Of a stretch of 64,000 nucleotides of DNA, positions 32,117-43,200 are shown in pieces. The position numbers and the translations under genes were made by a program. The notes under the pieces are model-generated. The model saw only the letters and a program-made list of their open reading frames with translations, was not told where the DNA came from and searched no databases. The first letter of the stretch is position 1; every line of letters starts with the position of its first letter. Source of the DNA: Rhizoclosmatium globosum (lineage: Eukaryota > Chytridiomycota > Chytridiomycetes > Chytridiales > Chytriomycetaceae); assembly GCA_002104985.1 (NCBI GenBank), contig MCGO01000133.1, forward strand, positions 43,274-107,273. Direction: 5' to 3'.

Positions 32117-33667
32117 ATGCAATCAAATCCACAGCCACCATCAAGGGAAACAAGCATCTATTCGCTCCCTACCGAAATCAAAGAACAGATACTTTTGTAC
32201 CTCCCACTTGATGAACACCTAGCCTGTGTCGGTTTTGTGTCCAAGCATCTCTTTGCTCCTTTGCTCTTTAACTCTCCCCACTTTGCCCGTCTTCACGTTA
32301 ATTCATACTTTTCTTGCTCTTATGGAGAATACTTCCGTACAAATAATACGGACCTCTGGTGTTATTACCGACCCCGGGACTGTCTCCTCTGCCTACACCT
32401 CCCTCTTACTTACCGCTTAGTCTTGTTTCGTTACTTTCTGTCTGACTGTAAGGACTGCAGAATTGAGCTCTACGTCTCAAAGCGCGAACCTTTCAAATTG
32501 AAGAAGGTCTTACAACACTTGCTCAAAGACCCATCCTTTGATCCATCACCATACTTGAACATACTATTCCCCTGGATCAATTCTACAGAAGATGTCGAAT
32601 TATTTCTCCTTCTTCATAAAGATGGACGTGTTGATCCAGTATTCCAGAACCAAAACGCATTCTTTGAATACGGCTGCTACGACTCTCCAGAAATCATTTC
32701 TCTTTTCCTCAACGATCCCCGTATTGATCCAACGGCAAATTCAAACAAAGCATTCAGGTTTGCATGCGTCATGCATTTGTATAGAAATACTGCATCTCAC
32801 CTCCTCGCCGACCCCCGTATTGACCCAATGGCTTATGAAAACTGTGTCCTCCTTGAAGCAATCAAATACGAGAAATTTTTATTGATCGATCAGAAACTTG
32901 AAGGAATCAAAGATAAGAAATTTGAAATGTTCAAGCTAGTTTGCAAACACCCACGCGTAGATCCATCTGCCTTTGACAACGTAGTTATACGAAGCCTGAC
33001 TAGTGAATACGGCAACCATCTAAGGATCCTTGAACTATTGCTTCAAGATGAGCGCGTTGATCCAAGTGCTGGTGATTCGGAAGTACTTCGGAATATGGCA
33101 AGTGGTGGATCAGCGGAGGCTGTTTCTTTGCTTCTGCAAGACGGACGAGCCGATCCATCTGCCTTGAATAATTCGGCGATACGAGAAGCGGCAAGTGATA
33201 ACTTCTTTGATGTCGTCAATGTGCTTTTATCCGATGACCGTGTTGATCCACTGGAAGGTGGAGATGACTCTGCATTGAATCGTGCTCTTTGGCGGGCAGA
33301 AAGTAAATCTGCACGAGTAATTCTCAACGATAGACGGCTTGTGGAACGTAGAAAAGACTTTGGAATGATATTAGACGCCTTTGAGGCCCGCCGTTTGAAT
33401 TTGCTCAAGTTGCTCTTTGAACTGGATGGTTTCACAATAGAAGACGAGAGATCTAGATTCTATGGCTGGTCACCGTATTCCATCTACCATAACCATTCTT
33501 ATGTATTGGAAACCTTTCGTAAATGGAAAATTCCCGCAAAATTGAAAGAAGATGTCAATGTCATTGAGAAAACATTGGTTGCTTTGGATGACCCTCTTGC
33601 TTCCAACCGAACAAAGTTTAAAACCATCTTGTCGAATTGGAATTCTTTCATGGCATTAGTTTTATAA
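32117..33667 (+). CDS. F-box protein with ankyrin-like DxRxDP repeats, copy 1 (516 aa)
   Basis: A single exon. An F-box-like start (IYSLPTEIKEQILLYLPLDEHLACVGFVSKHLF) is followed by about eight degenerate about 35-residue repeats with the core LLL.D.R(V/I)DP and a following N..(A/L)..A, the ankyrin-like pattern seen in large fungal F-box/ankyrin families. The C-terminal about 100 residues (MILDAFEARRLNLLKLLFELDG...) are shared with the two downstream paralogues. The first suitable ATG is 32117. Inference: a substrate receptor for an SCF-type ubiquitin ligase. Confidence 0.78.
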   Translation: MQSNPQPPSRETSIYSLPTEIKEQILLYLPLDEHLACVGFVSKHLFAPLLFNSPHFARLHVNSYFSCSYGEYFRTNNTDLWCYYRPRDCLLCLHLPLTYRLVLFRYFLSDCKDCRIELYVSKREPFKLKKVLQHLLKDPSFDPSPYLNILFPWINSTEDVELFLLLHKDGRVDPVFQNQNAFFEYGCYDSPEIISLFLNDPRIDPTANSNKAFRFACVMHLYRNTASHLLADPRIDPMAYENCVLLEAIKYEKFLLIDQKLEGIKDKKFEMFKLVCKHPRVDPSAFDNVVIRSLTSEYGNHLRILELLLQDERVDPSAGDSEVLRNMASGGSAEAVSLLLQDGRADPSALNNSAIREAASDNFFDVVNVLLSDDRVDPLEGGDDSALNRALWRAESKSARVILNDRRLVERRKDFGMILDAFEARRLNLLKLLFELDGFTIEDERSRFYGWSPYSIYHNHSYVLETFRKWKIPAKLKEDVNVIEKTLVALDDPLASNRTKFKTILSNWNSFMALVL

Positions 33668-33747
33668 TGTACCTTCTTCTCTTATGATAAATAAATCATA
33701 GCCTTCTTTTTGAAGAACCCCAATTATCCCTTAATTAAAGTCCGTCA

Positions 33748-35259
33748 ATGACAAGGAAAGCAACCCTCTTCTCGCTTCCAACTGAAATCAGAGAATTGAT
33801 CCTTCTCTGGCTCCCAATTGATAAGCATCTCGTCTCTGTTGGCTTTGCATCCAAACACCTCTTTTACTCCTTACTCTTCAACTCTCCCAAATTCGCACGC
33901 CGTCACATTGCCTCAGACTTCAAACAGTCAAAGATTCGTTGCTTTGTTACTTATGCATCTGTACTGAACAACCCACGGACATACTTTCCACACCCTATCA
34001 AGATATACCGGTGCTTGCACCTTCCCCTCACCTATCAATCAATTCTGCTTCATCAATTACTGCAATCTTCAAGCGATCCAAAATTCGATACAATCCTCCG
34101 TGCCTTCAAACAAATTGCAAAATGTCTCAAGATTGACAAAGTTCTTGCCTTGCTTCTCAAAGACCCAACATTTAATCCACGTAACCATTCCAGTATTCTA
34201 TTCCATTGGATTAATTCTGAAAAGGATGTCAATTCCTTTCTCCTACTTTACAATGATGGCCGTGTTGATCCAATTATCGAGAATCAAGACGCATTCTTTG
34301 TATTAGGAGGATTCAACTCTGCAGAAGTCGTTTCTCGTTTCATCAAAGATCCCCGAATCAATCCATCGAAAGACTCAAACGAAGCCCTCCAAAATGCATG
34401 CATGCTTGACTTCAAAACTACAATATCCCTCCTACTCCAAGACCCACGAGTCGACCCAACAAGAGCTCTGTGCACCGCGCTCCAAAGATATCAATTCCAA
34501 ATGTTCAGTTTCATGTTCAAGAGCCCATATATAAATCCTTCTCCATTGTTGGACCCCATCTTCAACACCATGTCAATCTGCATCTGCGAGCCCATCAACT
34601 TTCTGAAACTGATTCTCGCGGACGAACGCGCGGGTCCGTCTTTACGTGACTGCATGGCTTTGATACAAATGGCGAAAGTTGGTTTCGAGGATTCTGTTCG
34701 ATTGTTGTTGGACGATGGACGTGTTGATGTGAGCAACATGAATAACCTGGCGTTGCGGAATGCAGTGAGTCGTAACAATAGTACTATCGTACAGATACTT
34801 CTTGCGAATGACCGCGTCGATCCGTTGGATGGCGGCGACGACTGTGCTTTATATTTGGCGATTCGGGCGCAGAACTGGACATGTGCCGAGTTGTTATTGG
34901 GTGACAGACGGCTTGTTGAACAACGAAAGAACTATGAGCTGATTTTGGATGCTTTTGAGAGAAAGAGGGCGGAGATACTCATGTATTTTCTGAAAATGGA
35001 GGGCTTTGCTGTGAAGAATAATCAGACTTTTATGGGATTCGTTGATTGGTCACCACTCTCTGTCTGCTTCAACTATTTGGCTATGTATGAAAAGTTTCGG
35101 GCATGGCAAATCCAGACTACACGGATGGAAGAATTGAAAGTACATGTGGATTCTTTGGAGGTGATGTTCAAGGTTTTGAGGGACCCGCTTGAATCCAGTA
35201 GAGCAAAGTTTCGAGCCATATTGACGAGTTGGGAGTCTCTGTGTGAATTGGCTGAATGA
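33748..35259 (+). CDS. F-box protein with ankyrin-like DxRxDP repeats, copy 2 (503 aa)
   Basis: A single exon starting 80 bp after copy 1 on the same strand. It has the same architecture: F-box-like LFSLPTEIRELILLWLPIDKHLVSVGF, about seven repeats with D(G/P)RVDP cores, then the shared C-terminal block (RRLVEQRKNYELILDAFERKRAEIL). Copies 1 and 2 are closest to each other, with near-identical N-terminal 40 residues and a similar basic HFA(R)RH segment, so this is a local tandem duplication. Confidence 0.78.
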   Translation: MTRKATLFSLPTEIRELILLWLPIDKHLVSVGFASKHLFYSLLFNSPKFARRHIASDFKQSKIRCFVTYASVLNNPRTYFPHPIKIYRCLHLPLTYQSILLHQLLQSSSDPKFDTILRAFKQIAKCLKIDKVLALLLKDPTFNPRNHSSILFHWINSEKDVNSFLLLYNDGRVDPIIENQDAFFVLGGFNSAEVVSRFIKDPRINPSKDSNEALQNACMLDFKTTISLLLQDPRVDPTRALCTALQRYQFQMFSFMFKSPYINPSPLLDPIFNTMSICICEPINFLKLILADERAGPSLRDCMALIQMAKVGFEDSVRLLLDDGRVDVSNMNNLALRNAVSRNNSTIVQILLANDRVDPLDGGDDCALYLAIRAQNWTCAELLLGDRRLVEQRKNYELILDAFERKRAEILMYFLKMEGFAVKNNQTFMGFVDWSPLSVCFNYLAMYEKFRAWQIQTTRMEELKVHVDSLEVMFKVLRDPLESSRAKFRAILTSWESLCELAE

Positions 35260-35333
35260 ATTAAATTCAAATAAATCTGAAAACAATAATGACAATGGAT
35301 ACTGATTAAATATTTGTCAGCCAATAGAACACA

Positions 35334-37043
35334 ATGATGGATGCATCATCCACAAGTTTGGTGACCATCTACTCACTGCCAACTGAGATTCGGGAAGAGA
35401 TCTTGATCCACCTTCCAATTGATTCAAGGCTGAAGCAAGTCGCCCTTGTTTCCAAAGCCCTCTTCACCCAATCGCTATTGTTCTCGCCCGAATTCGCCCG
35501 AAAGCACTTGGCACTTGACAAGGCACGCACACCAAAAGCAGATTGTATTTGGAGCTATCTCTCGCTGTCAACCCTGATCAAGGACAACACTCTCGTCAGC
35601 GAATTAAACCCGAACCAGTCCTGGCTCAAGCTCCCTTTCTTTTACAAACTAAATATCTTGCGCTGTCAACTCGAATCGAAAAACTGTGCAAATCATACGG
35701 TCCTTCGTAGGATCGGTCGGAGTTCCTGCGGGTCTGACTCATCCACCTTATTATCAACCTTGATCAAAGATCCCTCCTTTGACCCTACCTGCAGATCAAA
35801 TCGTGCTCTCTTGTGGACTTGTATGAACGACGATGTTAACTCAGTGCGCATTCTGTTGGCGGATCCACGTGTTGATCCTGGAGGCAATCACAAAGCCTTT
35901 CTTGCTGCGTGTGCAAACTCCAGTCTCAATACTATAAAGCTTATGTTGACAGATCCCAGAATTGACCCAACCTTTGAATCGAACGGTGCATTGAGTTTAG
36001 CTTGTCGCACTGCCACAGTCGAAACAGTTCAATTACTCTTGGAAGACCCCCGAATCGACCCAACAATCAATACCAATCTGTTTACAATAGGTGTAGAGCA
36101 GAGGGACGGATGTCTCGTGGACCTATTGCTTCGTGATGGACGGTGTGATCCAGCAAAACAGAATAATCAGGCATTACTCGTTGCATCCCAAACAAATAAT
36201 GAAGTCGCTGTGTCAATGTTACTCAAAGATCCTCGAGTAGATCCAATGGATGGCGAATGTGCTGCATTACGTGAAGTAGCACGAAATGGACTTCTCGAAG
36301 TGGTTCAAATACTACTCGCAGATCCACGCGTAGACCCCGGATCTTTTGATAACATTGTCCTGCGGAACGCTTTAGACGTAATTGACGAGGATTTGGCTGG
36401 ATATACTGTTCTCAAACTGCTCTTGCAAGACAGTCGGGTCGATCCAACGTCAAGAAACTCAGAAGTGGTGCGGAATATGGTCAGGAGCGGTCATTTGAAG
36501 TCCGTCGCTTTATTGTTGAAAGATGGACGCGCAGATCCATCTGCAATGGAGAATGCGGCTCTGAAATTAGCTATTGATGGGATCGATGTTGAAATGCTTC
36601 GTGTGCTTCTATCAGACGATCGTGTGGATCCTTTGGGTGGACAAGTTAGCGCTGTCGAGACTGCTCTGACATCTGGAAACGTGGAAATGATTCAAGCGAT
36701 AATGGCAGACAGACGAGTTATGAATCGCTCAAGGGGATACAGCTTAATTCTTGAGTATTATGAGGCTGGTAAATTAGATTTAGTTACACGACTCATCAAG
36801 TTTCATGGCATCGAGATTGTGGGCTGGAACCCAATCAGTTTGCTTGATTATTGTGTTTCCTTTGAGACGAGTGGATCATTTCCGAACAGAATAGAAGAAC
36901 CGGTGGCAAATGTGATTGAGGAGGGATTAAATATGTTGAAAAGCTGGAATGTGGATCTACTCAAGGACCGTTCAAAAGCCTTCCGTCTTTTATTGATAAA
37001 CTGGAAATCTATTGCAACGAGACTGGAAAACGCACACCAATAA
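35334..37043 (+). CDS. F-box protein with ankyrin-like DxRxDP repeats, copy 3 (569 aa)
   Basis: A single exon starting 74 bp after copy 2. The F-box-like part reads IYSLPTEIREEILIHLPIDSRLKQVALVSKALF. The repeats are the most regular of the three (LLLADPRVDP, MLLKDPRVDP, ILLADPRVDP), about nine units, followed by the shared C-terminal block. The longer repeat array compared with copies 1 and 2 suggests gain or loss of repeat units after duplication. Confidence 0.8.
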   Translation: MMDASSTSLVTIYSLPTEIREEILIHLPIDSRLKQVALVSKALFTQSLLFSPEFARKHLALDKARTPKADCIWSYLSLSTLIKDNTLVSELNPNQSWLKLPFFYKLNILRCQLESKNCANHTVLRRIGRSSCGSDSSTLLSTLIKDPSFDPTCRSNRALLWTCMNDDVNSVRILLADPRVDPGGNHKAFLAACANSSLNTIKLMLTDPRIDPTFESNGALSLACRTATVETVQLLLEDPRIDPTINTNLFTIGVEQRDGCLVDLLLRDGRCDPAKQNNQALLVASQTNNEVAVSMLLKDPRVDPMDGECAALREVARNGLLEVVQILLADPRVDPGSFDNIVLRNALDVIDEDLAGYTVLKLLLQDSRVDPTSRNSEVVRNMVRSGHLKSVALLLKDGRADPSAMENAALKLAIDGIDVEMLRVLLSDDRVDPLGGQVSAVETALTSGNVEMIQAIMADRRVMNRSRGYSLILEYYEAGKLDLVTRLIKFHGIEIVGWNPISLLDYCVSFETSGSFPNRIEEPVANVIEEGLNMLKSWNVDLLKDRSKAFRLLLINWKSIATRLENAHQ

Positions 37044-37229
37044 TAGCGGTGGATTATGTTTCGAAGAGAGACCAATAAAGTTTGTGTTTGGTGATTTTTC
37101 ATTTTCGTGGGGAGCGCCAGGCGCTGTCTTGGCAAGCGCTCCCGAAAAACCCAATCAAAAAGGAGCCAGACCTTCCATTCAGCCTTCAACAAATCTTTTC
37201 CTCACAAGTTCACAAGTTCTAAACAACAA

Positions 37230-38093
37230 ATGGCATCATTTGACTATGGCCGCTATGCGTTTGGCTTTGATTCCCTCCCACTTGCCATTATTGGGGCTTG
37301 CATCTCTGCCTTGTATCTCTGCACTGCGTCCTACAACATGGCTAAAGGCTCGTCTTCTGCCGTTCGTTGGACATTCTTTTACTTTGTTCTTTGGGGTCTG
37401 TTTCGTACAATTGGTTTCACATTGAGAGCTGTGGCTCTTACGGGAGACAATGGCACAAACCTCGGACTCACAGTCACAGCTCAAAGTTTGTCTTCGATTG
37501 GGTATCTTCCACTGGTACGTGTCTTGGTGTCCGGCAGTTTCTCATGGTACGTACAACCCATTCTATCAAAGTCACAAGCCAATCCCATTTCTGATCCTAA
37601 TCTCACTTACGTCATTCTCTACCACAGTGTTAAAAACGGACATCCATCCTTCCCAACTGAAAGACTACAACGATTTGTCTCCATCTTGTTTTTAGTCTTT
37701 ACTGGTCTCATCATCAATTACATTTCAAAGTCCACCGGTGCAGCTGATTTAACGCAAACCGACCTCGCACTGCGTGACGTTGCTTATTGGGGTTTAACTC
37801 TTTTCGCCGCATGTCCAACGCTTTATGCCATTTACTCCATTTCTGTTGGAAACGTTCGCTTGATCAAGGTTTCGCAAGTGATTCTTGTACAAGGAATTTT
37901 GCTTTTGATCAAGATAGGGTTCTCTTTGTATAAGGTGTACAACGATGGAAATCCCAAGGAAGAATCGTTTTACTACTTGTTCACAGTTTTGCCAGAATAT
38001 TTGTATATGGGTTTCCATATTCACCCATGGCTTGTTGAGCAGTTTGTAGCTTTGGACTCGACGGGGAGAACCGTCAGTGAGAGTGCTGCTTAG
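37230..38093 (+). CDS. Seven-transmembrane fungal membrane protein (DUF-type), 260 aa
   Basis: Exons 37230-37546 and 37628-38093. The intron is a multiple of three and open, so an unspliced reading is also possible, but GTACGT..CCACAG is a good pair and the retained part is low-complexity. The start MASFDYGRYAFGF is followed by about seven hydrophobic helices, with SISVGNVRLIKVSQ and LPEYLYMGFHIHPW near the end. An upstream ATG at 37107 would add a basic, non-conserved extension. The layout resembles a family of fungal 7TM proteins of unknown function. No ligand or activity can be proposed. Confidence 0.7.
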   Translation: MASFDYGRYAFGFDSLPLAIIGACISALYLCTASYNMAKGSSSAVRWTFFYFVLWGLFRTIGFTLRAVALTGDNGTNLGLTVTAQSLSSIGYLPLVRVLVSGSFSWYVQPILSKSQANPISDPNLTYVILYHSVKNGHPSFPTERLQRFVSILFLVFTGLIINYISKSTGAADLTQTDLALRDVAYWGLTLFAACPTLYAIYSISVGNVRLIKVSQVILVQGILLLIKIGFSLYKVYNDGNPKEESFYYLFTVLPEYLYMGFHIHPWLVEQFVALDSTGRTVSESAA

Positions 38094-38200
38094 AGCATTT
38101 ATTCTTGAAGTCAACATAATACATCTTGAAATATATCTACCTCATTTTATTGTTATCCTAGTCTATAAACACCATCCTATGTATTACTTGAAGCAACAGA

Positions 38201-39880
38201 TCACCAATCCCGTGCCTTTCTAGCTGGAGACTTCGGTCTCTGTCCATCTCGACTTAATGAGCCGTGGATTGTACGAGTAGATCCAAGATTTGGACCTGGG
38301 CGAGATCTTCCATCTGGTGTGAAAGTACGCACGTTACCCGGCTTGGAAGGTCCATCATTAAATTTTTGATTTCCTCCTACAGCATCCCTGTTTTTAGGAG
38401 GCCCCCTTGGCATCGAAGAATGCGAACCAGGGGATCCAACTCTGTCTCGATTGTCTCTTTCGTTTCTGTTATCGCGAGGATTCTGTCTGCCAGGGGAATT
38501 TCCACGACCACTTGACTTCCTGGCCATGCTGTTGTCGGTATTCAAATCGAACGGCGAACTGTATCCGTTTTGTCCACCTCCAGACTTAGACGGGCCTTTA
38601 CCACGCTTGTCGTCCCCATTACCACGTCTTGGTCCTGAATCAAATCGATCACCTGGCTTTCCGCCCAAACTTCCTCGGCGAGGAGGTCTGCCAGATCGAT
38701 CGAATCCATCTTGCAGCTCCATAAAATTCTTATCTTCGAATGCCTTGTTTCCCTTGACATGGTGTGATGCACCAAGTAAATACTGTCCCACCCCCAATGC
38801 AATCAGCATCAAGACAACCCACCCGACATAAACTCCAACCCAGACAATTCCAGCGCCATAAGCCGACAAACCCAAGTAAATATTCACAAGCGCAGCCAAC
38901 ATAACCAGTCGACCCACCCACCAGTGCATCTGATCCCACCAAGGAACTTTGGCACGTTCCGCATCAAACAAGTGATTCGCCACAAACCCAAGTGCAATTT
39001 GAAGCGGCATGAACGCAAACGTAATAACCGTCCCCACGATTCCATGAATCGACGTGATGAATCGCTGTCCAGAAACTGTTAACTCAATCAACACAAGTCC
39101 CGTCACAGAAAGAACAAGAGGCCCAAGAATCATGGTTGCAACATGGATTCTGTACCAGTTGTGACCAAGACGCGCCTTCAAGAAACGGGCTACGAACACT
39201 CCAATAAAGGGAAACACACCCCACGCGACGAACATGAGGATTCCGTGGACGAGTCGGAATAGATCCGTGTTTGTGGTCACCGTGCTTCCAACTGATGTTC
39301 CGTCTTTCGTCAAGTCGAGCGAGAATGATCCATAGTGGCCGGTTGTGTGTTGAGTGATTGACGAACCTGCGTCAGATGGTTTCGATGGCGCACTGTCGCT
39401 GACAGCATAAATCAAATTTGTCGGGCCTGAAGTCGAGACACTTCCAAGTGGGATCGTGAAAGCAAATTGAATTTTCGCCCCGCTTAAGGCTGCAACTGAA
39501 GATGGAAGCGCGGAGAGGAGCTTAAAGTCTGCTTGACCGCTAACTGGGGTTGGAGTGACATGTCCTCCCGCACTTCGTTGAGACAAGATGGTATTGCCGC
39601 CGTTCAGCCAACCGACATACATATTGGCCCCATTCATTAAGCTTGATCCGAGACCGATTCCTATGTAACCTTGCAGAGTTGATTGAACCGAAATCGTGAC
39701 TAATTTAGTGGTGGGATCTCTCGTCGCTGTGATTGAAAAATCTTTTGATGAGGATGCGAACGTAGCAGTGGAACTGAAAGTCAACGCCGGTCCACTATTT
39801 GTTGCCTTTGGGGCTGGTGCACTTGTTGTGGCTGTGGCGTTTGGATTTGGGACAGTGCTCATATCAACCTGGATCGTATC
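38201..39880 (-). pseudogene. 3' part of a double-DOMON/cytochrome b561 gene, split by the Copia element
   Basis: This open segment continues the frame of the 5' part at 45840-45171. It holds a second DOMON domain (GYIGIGLGSSLMNGANMYVGW), then a five-to-six-helix cytochrome b561 domain whose haem histidines are visible (LVHGILMFVAW, YRIHVAT, SIHGIVG, MHWWVGR), then a 150-residue Arg/Gly/Ser/Pro-rich cytosolic tail ending ARKARDW. Family knowledge: DOMON-b561 proteins move electrons across membranes using ascorbate or other reductants. An internal ATG at 39862 could still start a truncated protein, but without signal peptide and first DOMON. Confidence 0.85.
39876..39880. repeat. Left 5-bp target-site duplication of the Copia element
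   Basis: GTATC abuts the left LTR and recurs at 45171-45175 right after the right LTR. Confidence 0.92.
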
Positions 39881-40083
39881 TATTGGAAATTAGTTATGTT
39901 TGTTCATTCTACTATTTGTCATCACATTATTCTTCTACGTTCTACCACTTTCTAGTTTATTCCTTTCTATTTGATATTGATTTGTTATTGATTCCGAATT
40001 CTTTACTATATAAGCGACTACTGTTTGATGCAAATACAATAAGTTGAATTCATCAGAAACACTGTCTTGTTTCTTTATTAATA
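39881..40083 (+). repeat. Left LTR of the Copia element (203 bp)
   Basis: It runs from TATTGGAAATTAG to TTTATTAATA and, read by eye, is identical to the right LTR (44968-45170). It carries TATATAA near 40007, suitable as promoter, and AATACAATAA after it. The ends are TATT..AATA rather than the usual TG..CA. Confidence 0.95.
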
Positions 40084-40101
40084 CGTTATCAGCACGCTCT
40101 G
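40084..40101 (+). other. Probable primer-binding site of the Copia element
   Basis: CGTTATCAGCACGCTCTG follows the left LTR immediately. TTATCAGCACG-type sites are known from other Copia elements. The priming tRNA was not identified here. Confidence 0.6.
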
Positions 40102-40224
40102 CTCTACTACCGCGCTACTAGAGTATCTACCGTTATTCAGGTCCATTCAACCCAGTTTCTACACTGACCTGCTGCCTTGCCAAATTTGTGACTTCTACCG
40201 TCAAATTCTGAATCGAACCCCGAT

Positions 40225-43200
40225 ATGTCCGCTACTGCACTCGATAAAGCTAAGATCACCATCCTCGGTACCGACACCAAGGACTGGCACAACTGGGATT
40301 ACCGTCTTCAATCCGCACTCAAGAAAGTTCCTGGAGCTTTGGCACTCCTAACTACCAATCCCGTTACTACTGGAACAGGCAAGAATGATGAGCTTGTACC
40401 TACCGTCATTGACCTGATTATCCGACACCTCGACGACTCCAACCTTAAACTCGTCTTCAAGAAGACTTCTGTGAAGGACATGTATGAAACCCTCAAGAAC
40501 CAACATCTGGACTCAAGCATGAGCAATAAAATGGCTCTCCGCTCTTACGCAAAGACAATCAAGTATGAACCGCTTACTGACCCAACTGAACACGTTGCAC
40601 AACTTCAAAGTATCTTTGATCGCATTGCTGGCGACAAGACTCCTTCCAGCGAGCACCTGGAAACTCACGTTACGACACTTTTGGAATCCCTTCCAACTAC
40701 TGGCACCGATTGGCCACCGTTTGTTCAAGCTATCAAGACACAAGCATTTGTCTCTAACCAAGATCCTGTCCTCTCTACCGTCACTGCTCAGTTTACAGCA
40801 CACGCTAGAACTTTGATTCAACTCTCCAAGAATGGAGGTAACGACCCTGTTCGCTCTGGTCATGCACTTCAAGTATACAAGGAAACACGCACATGTCATA
40901 ATTGTGGTAAGAAAGGCCACATTGCTCGCGATTGCAGAAAGCGCCTTGCCGAACTTCGTCAAAATAATGGTAACAACAACTGGAACCGTAACTCAACCAA
41001 TGGAAACAACGGGAACAGCAACAATGGAAATAACAACTATGGAAACAGCAACAACGGAAATCGAAACAACAGCAGCAATAACAGAAATAACAACGGAAAT
41101 CGTAACGGAAACAACAACAGTAACCGCAACAACAACTACAGCAACAATGACTACAACCGCAACAGCAACTCGAACAACAACAGTCGTAACAATGGTGGAT
41201 ACATTGCCTTGCACGCTCACGGTCTAGAAAACGATGATGACTATGACTCTATTGATGACTCCTTATTTGCTCACATGTCTCACTACTACCGCAATGTACA
41301 TCGTTCAACACCTATTTGGGCCGACGACACTGATGAAGTCCCAATTTCTCTTGATTTCCCTTCCAATTCCGATTATGATTCAATGCCCGAACTCCTCTGC
41401 TCTTCCGATTCTGACTCTTCTAGTGATGAAATGCCTGCCTTACTATCTGACTCTGACACTGAAGCTCCAATTACCAGACTTCAGAAGAACGTACCAGTTA
41501 ACTCTATTCATGAAAATCCACTTGCTTTCTGGCAACACACCGATTACTTTGACGATCAAGAAACTATTGCACTCATCAGCGAACCCACAATTCCGCTTGC
41601 ATCTGATGTTGACTTCAACGACCCTTCTTTGGACCTTCCTGCTGCTCTACTATACATGGATACCAACAATGAAACTACTGCCGCTCTTCAAGCTGACTCT
41701 CGTCCCCATCAAGTTCCAACATACTTGGACACTGGAGCAAGTAAACACTTCTTCGCTCTTAAAACCGACTTCACAACTCTGCAAGATTATCACGACTCTG
41801 TCACTGTAGGAGGAGGAAAGACCTGTCCCATTACTGGAAAAGGTTCTGTAACGTTAGCCCCTCCAGTTCATCGACCAAGCAAGAATCTACTACTTCAAGA
41901 ATGTTTTCAAGTACCGTCATTCCGATCCAATCTAATATCCATATCTGCTCTCTGCGCCAAAGGATGCGAATTTGTTATAGCTGGCAAACAAGCAAGAGTT
42001 ACACTTCAAGGAGAAACCGTTCTCACTGCTACTGTCAAGCATGGTTTATATGTTGTTGATTACCATCCTGTACGCTCTTCCAAAACTGCTCTACTCTCAA
42101 CTACATCTGTCTCTTCTCTTCTACATCGCCGTTTTGGTCACTGTGGTAAAGATGCCATCAAGCAAATTGTTGACTCCATCAAGTCCGACACTCCATTAGT
42201 CAAACTACGTCTGAAAACCGATCAACTCAACAATGTTAATGTTGAACAAGAACCTTGCACAATCTGTCCCGAAGCCAATCTTCACAAGCGCCCATTTAAT
42301 CACCCTCGCGAAGTCAATAAACAGCTACTTGGCAAAGTTAGTGCCGACATAGCTGGTCCACTCCAAGTTGCTACCTATGATGGAAACCGATACTTTCTCA
42401 TTCTCGTTGATGACTCTTCTGGCTGCATTTGGATATTCCTACTCAAGTACAAGTCTGATGCCTTTGACAAGATCACGAATTTTGAAAATGCTATGTTACG
42501 TCAGTATAACCTTAAAGTTCAAGAATACTCCACGGATGGTGGAGGTGAATTTATAAACAAGCAAATGCAAGAACATTGTGAACGTAATGGTATCAAGCAC
42601 ACTGTAACTGCCCCATATACACCTCAGCAAAATTCCCGCGCTGAGCGCGCTATTCAAACTGTCATGAACATTACTCGCGCCCTACTTAAAGACAGCAAGT
42701 TGCCCAAATCGCTCTGGGGGGAGGCAGTACTTACAGCAGCTTATTTGGCCAACCGTACTCCACGCAAGAATCTCTCTATAACTCCGTATCAAGCTTTCAC
42801 AGGTGAAATTCCTGATTGTACCCGCCTTGTAATCTGGGGGAGCCGCGCCTTCTCCCACAATGCCAACATTAAGAAACTCGATGATCGCGGAAATCCTTGC
42901 CGCATTATTGGTTTTAATTACCTAGGAAATGGAAACTACCTTTGCTATGATGAAGCAACAAAACGCATTTACCCAGCCGCATCTGTCACGATTATGGAAC
43001 ACGATCTACAGCCCACTGATGATGATTCCTCATCCTCACAATCTGAATCTGAATCTGACTCAGAATATATTGATGAACCAGCAGCTACACCAGTCACACC
43101 AGTTTCAGAATACCACACCGCACCTTCGTCTACTCGCACTTCTCACCGACAAATCCCAAAGAAAGTCAATGTAACACCAAGTACACCAACTCCATCTGCG

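Noticed and set aside
41000..41220. Long open frames opposite and in +1 to the Asn/Gly tract of Gag (Val- and Thr-rich)
   Set aside because: They are shadows of the biased AAC repeat in the gag-pol frame.
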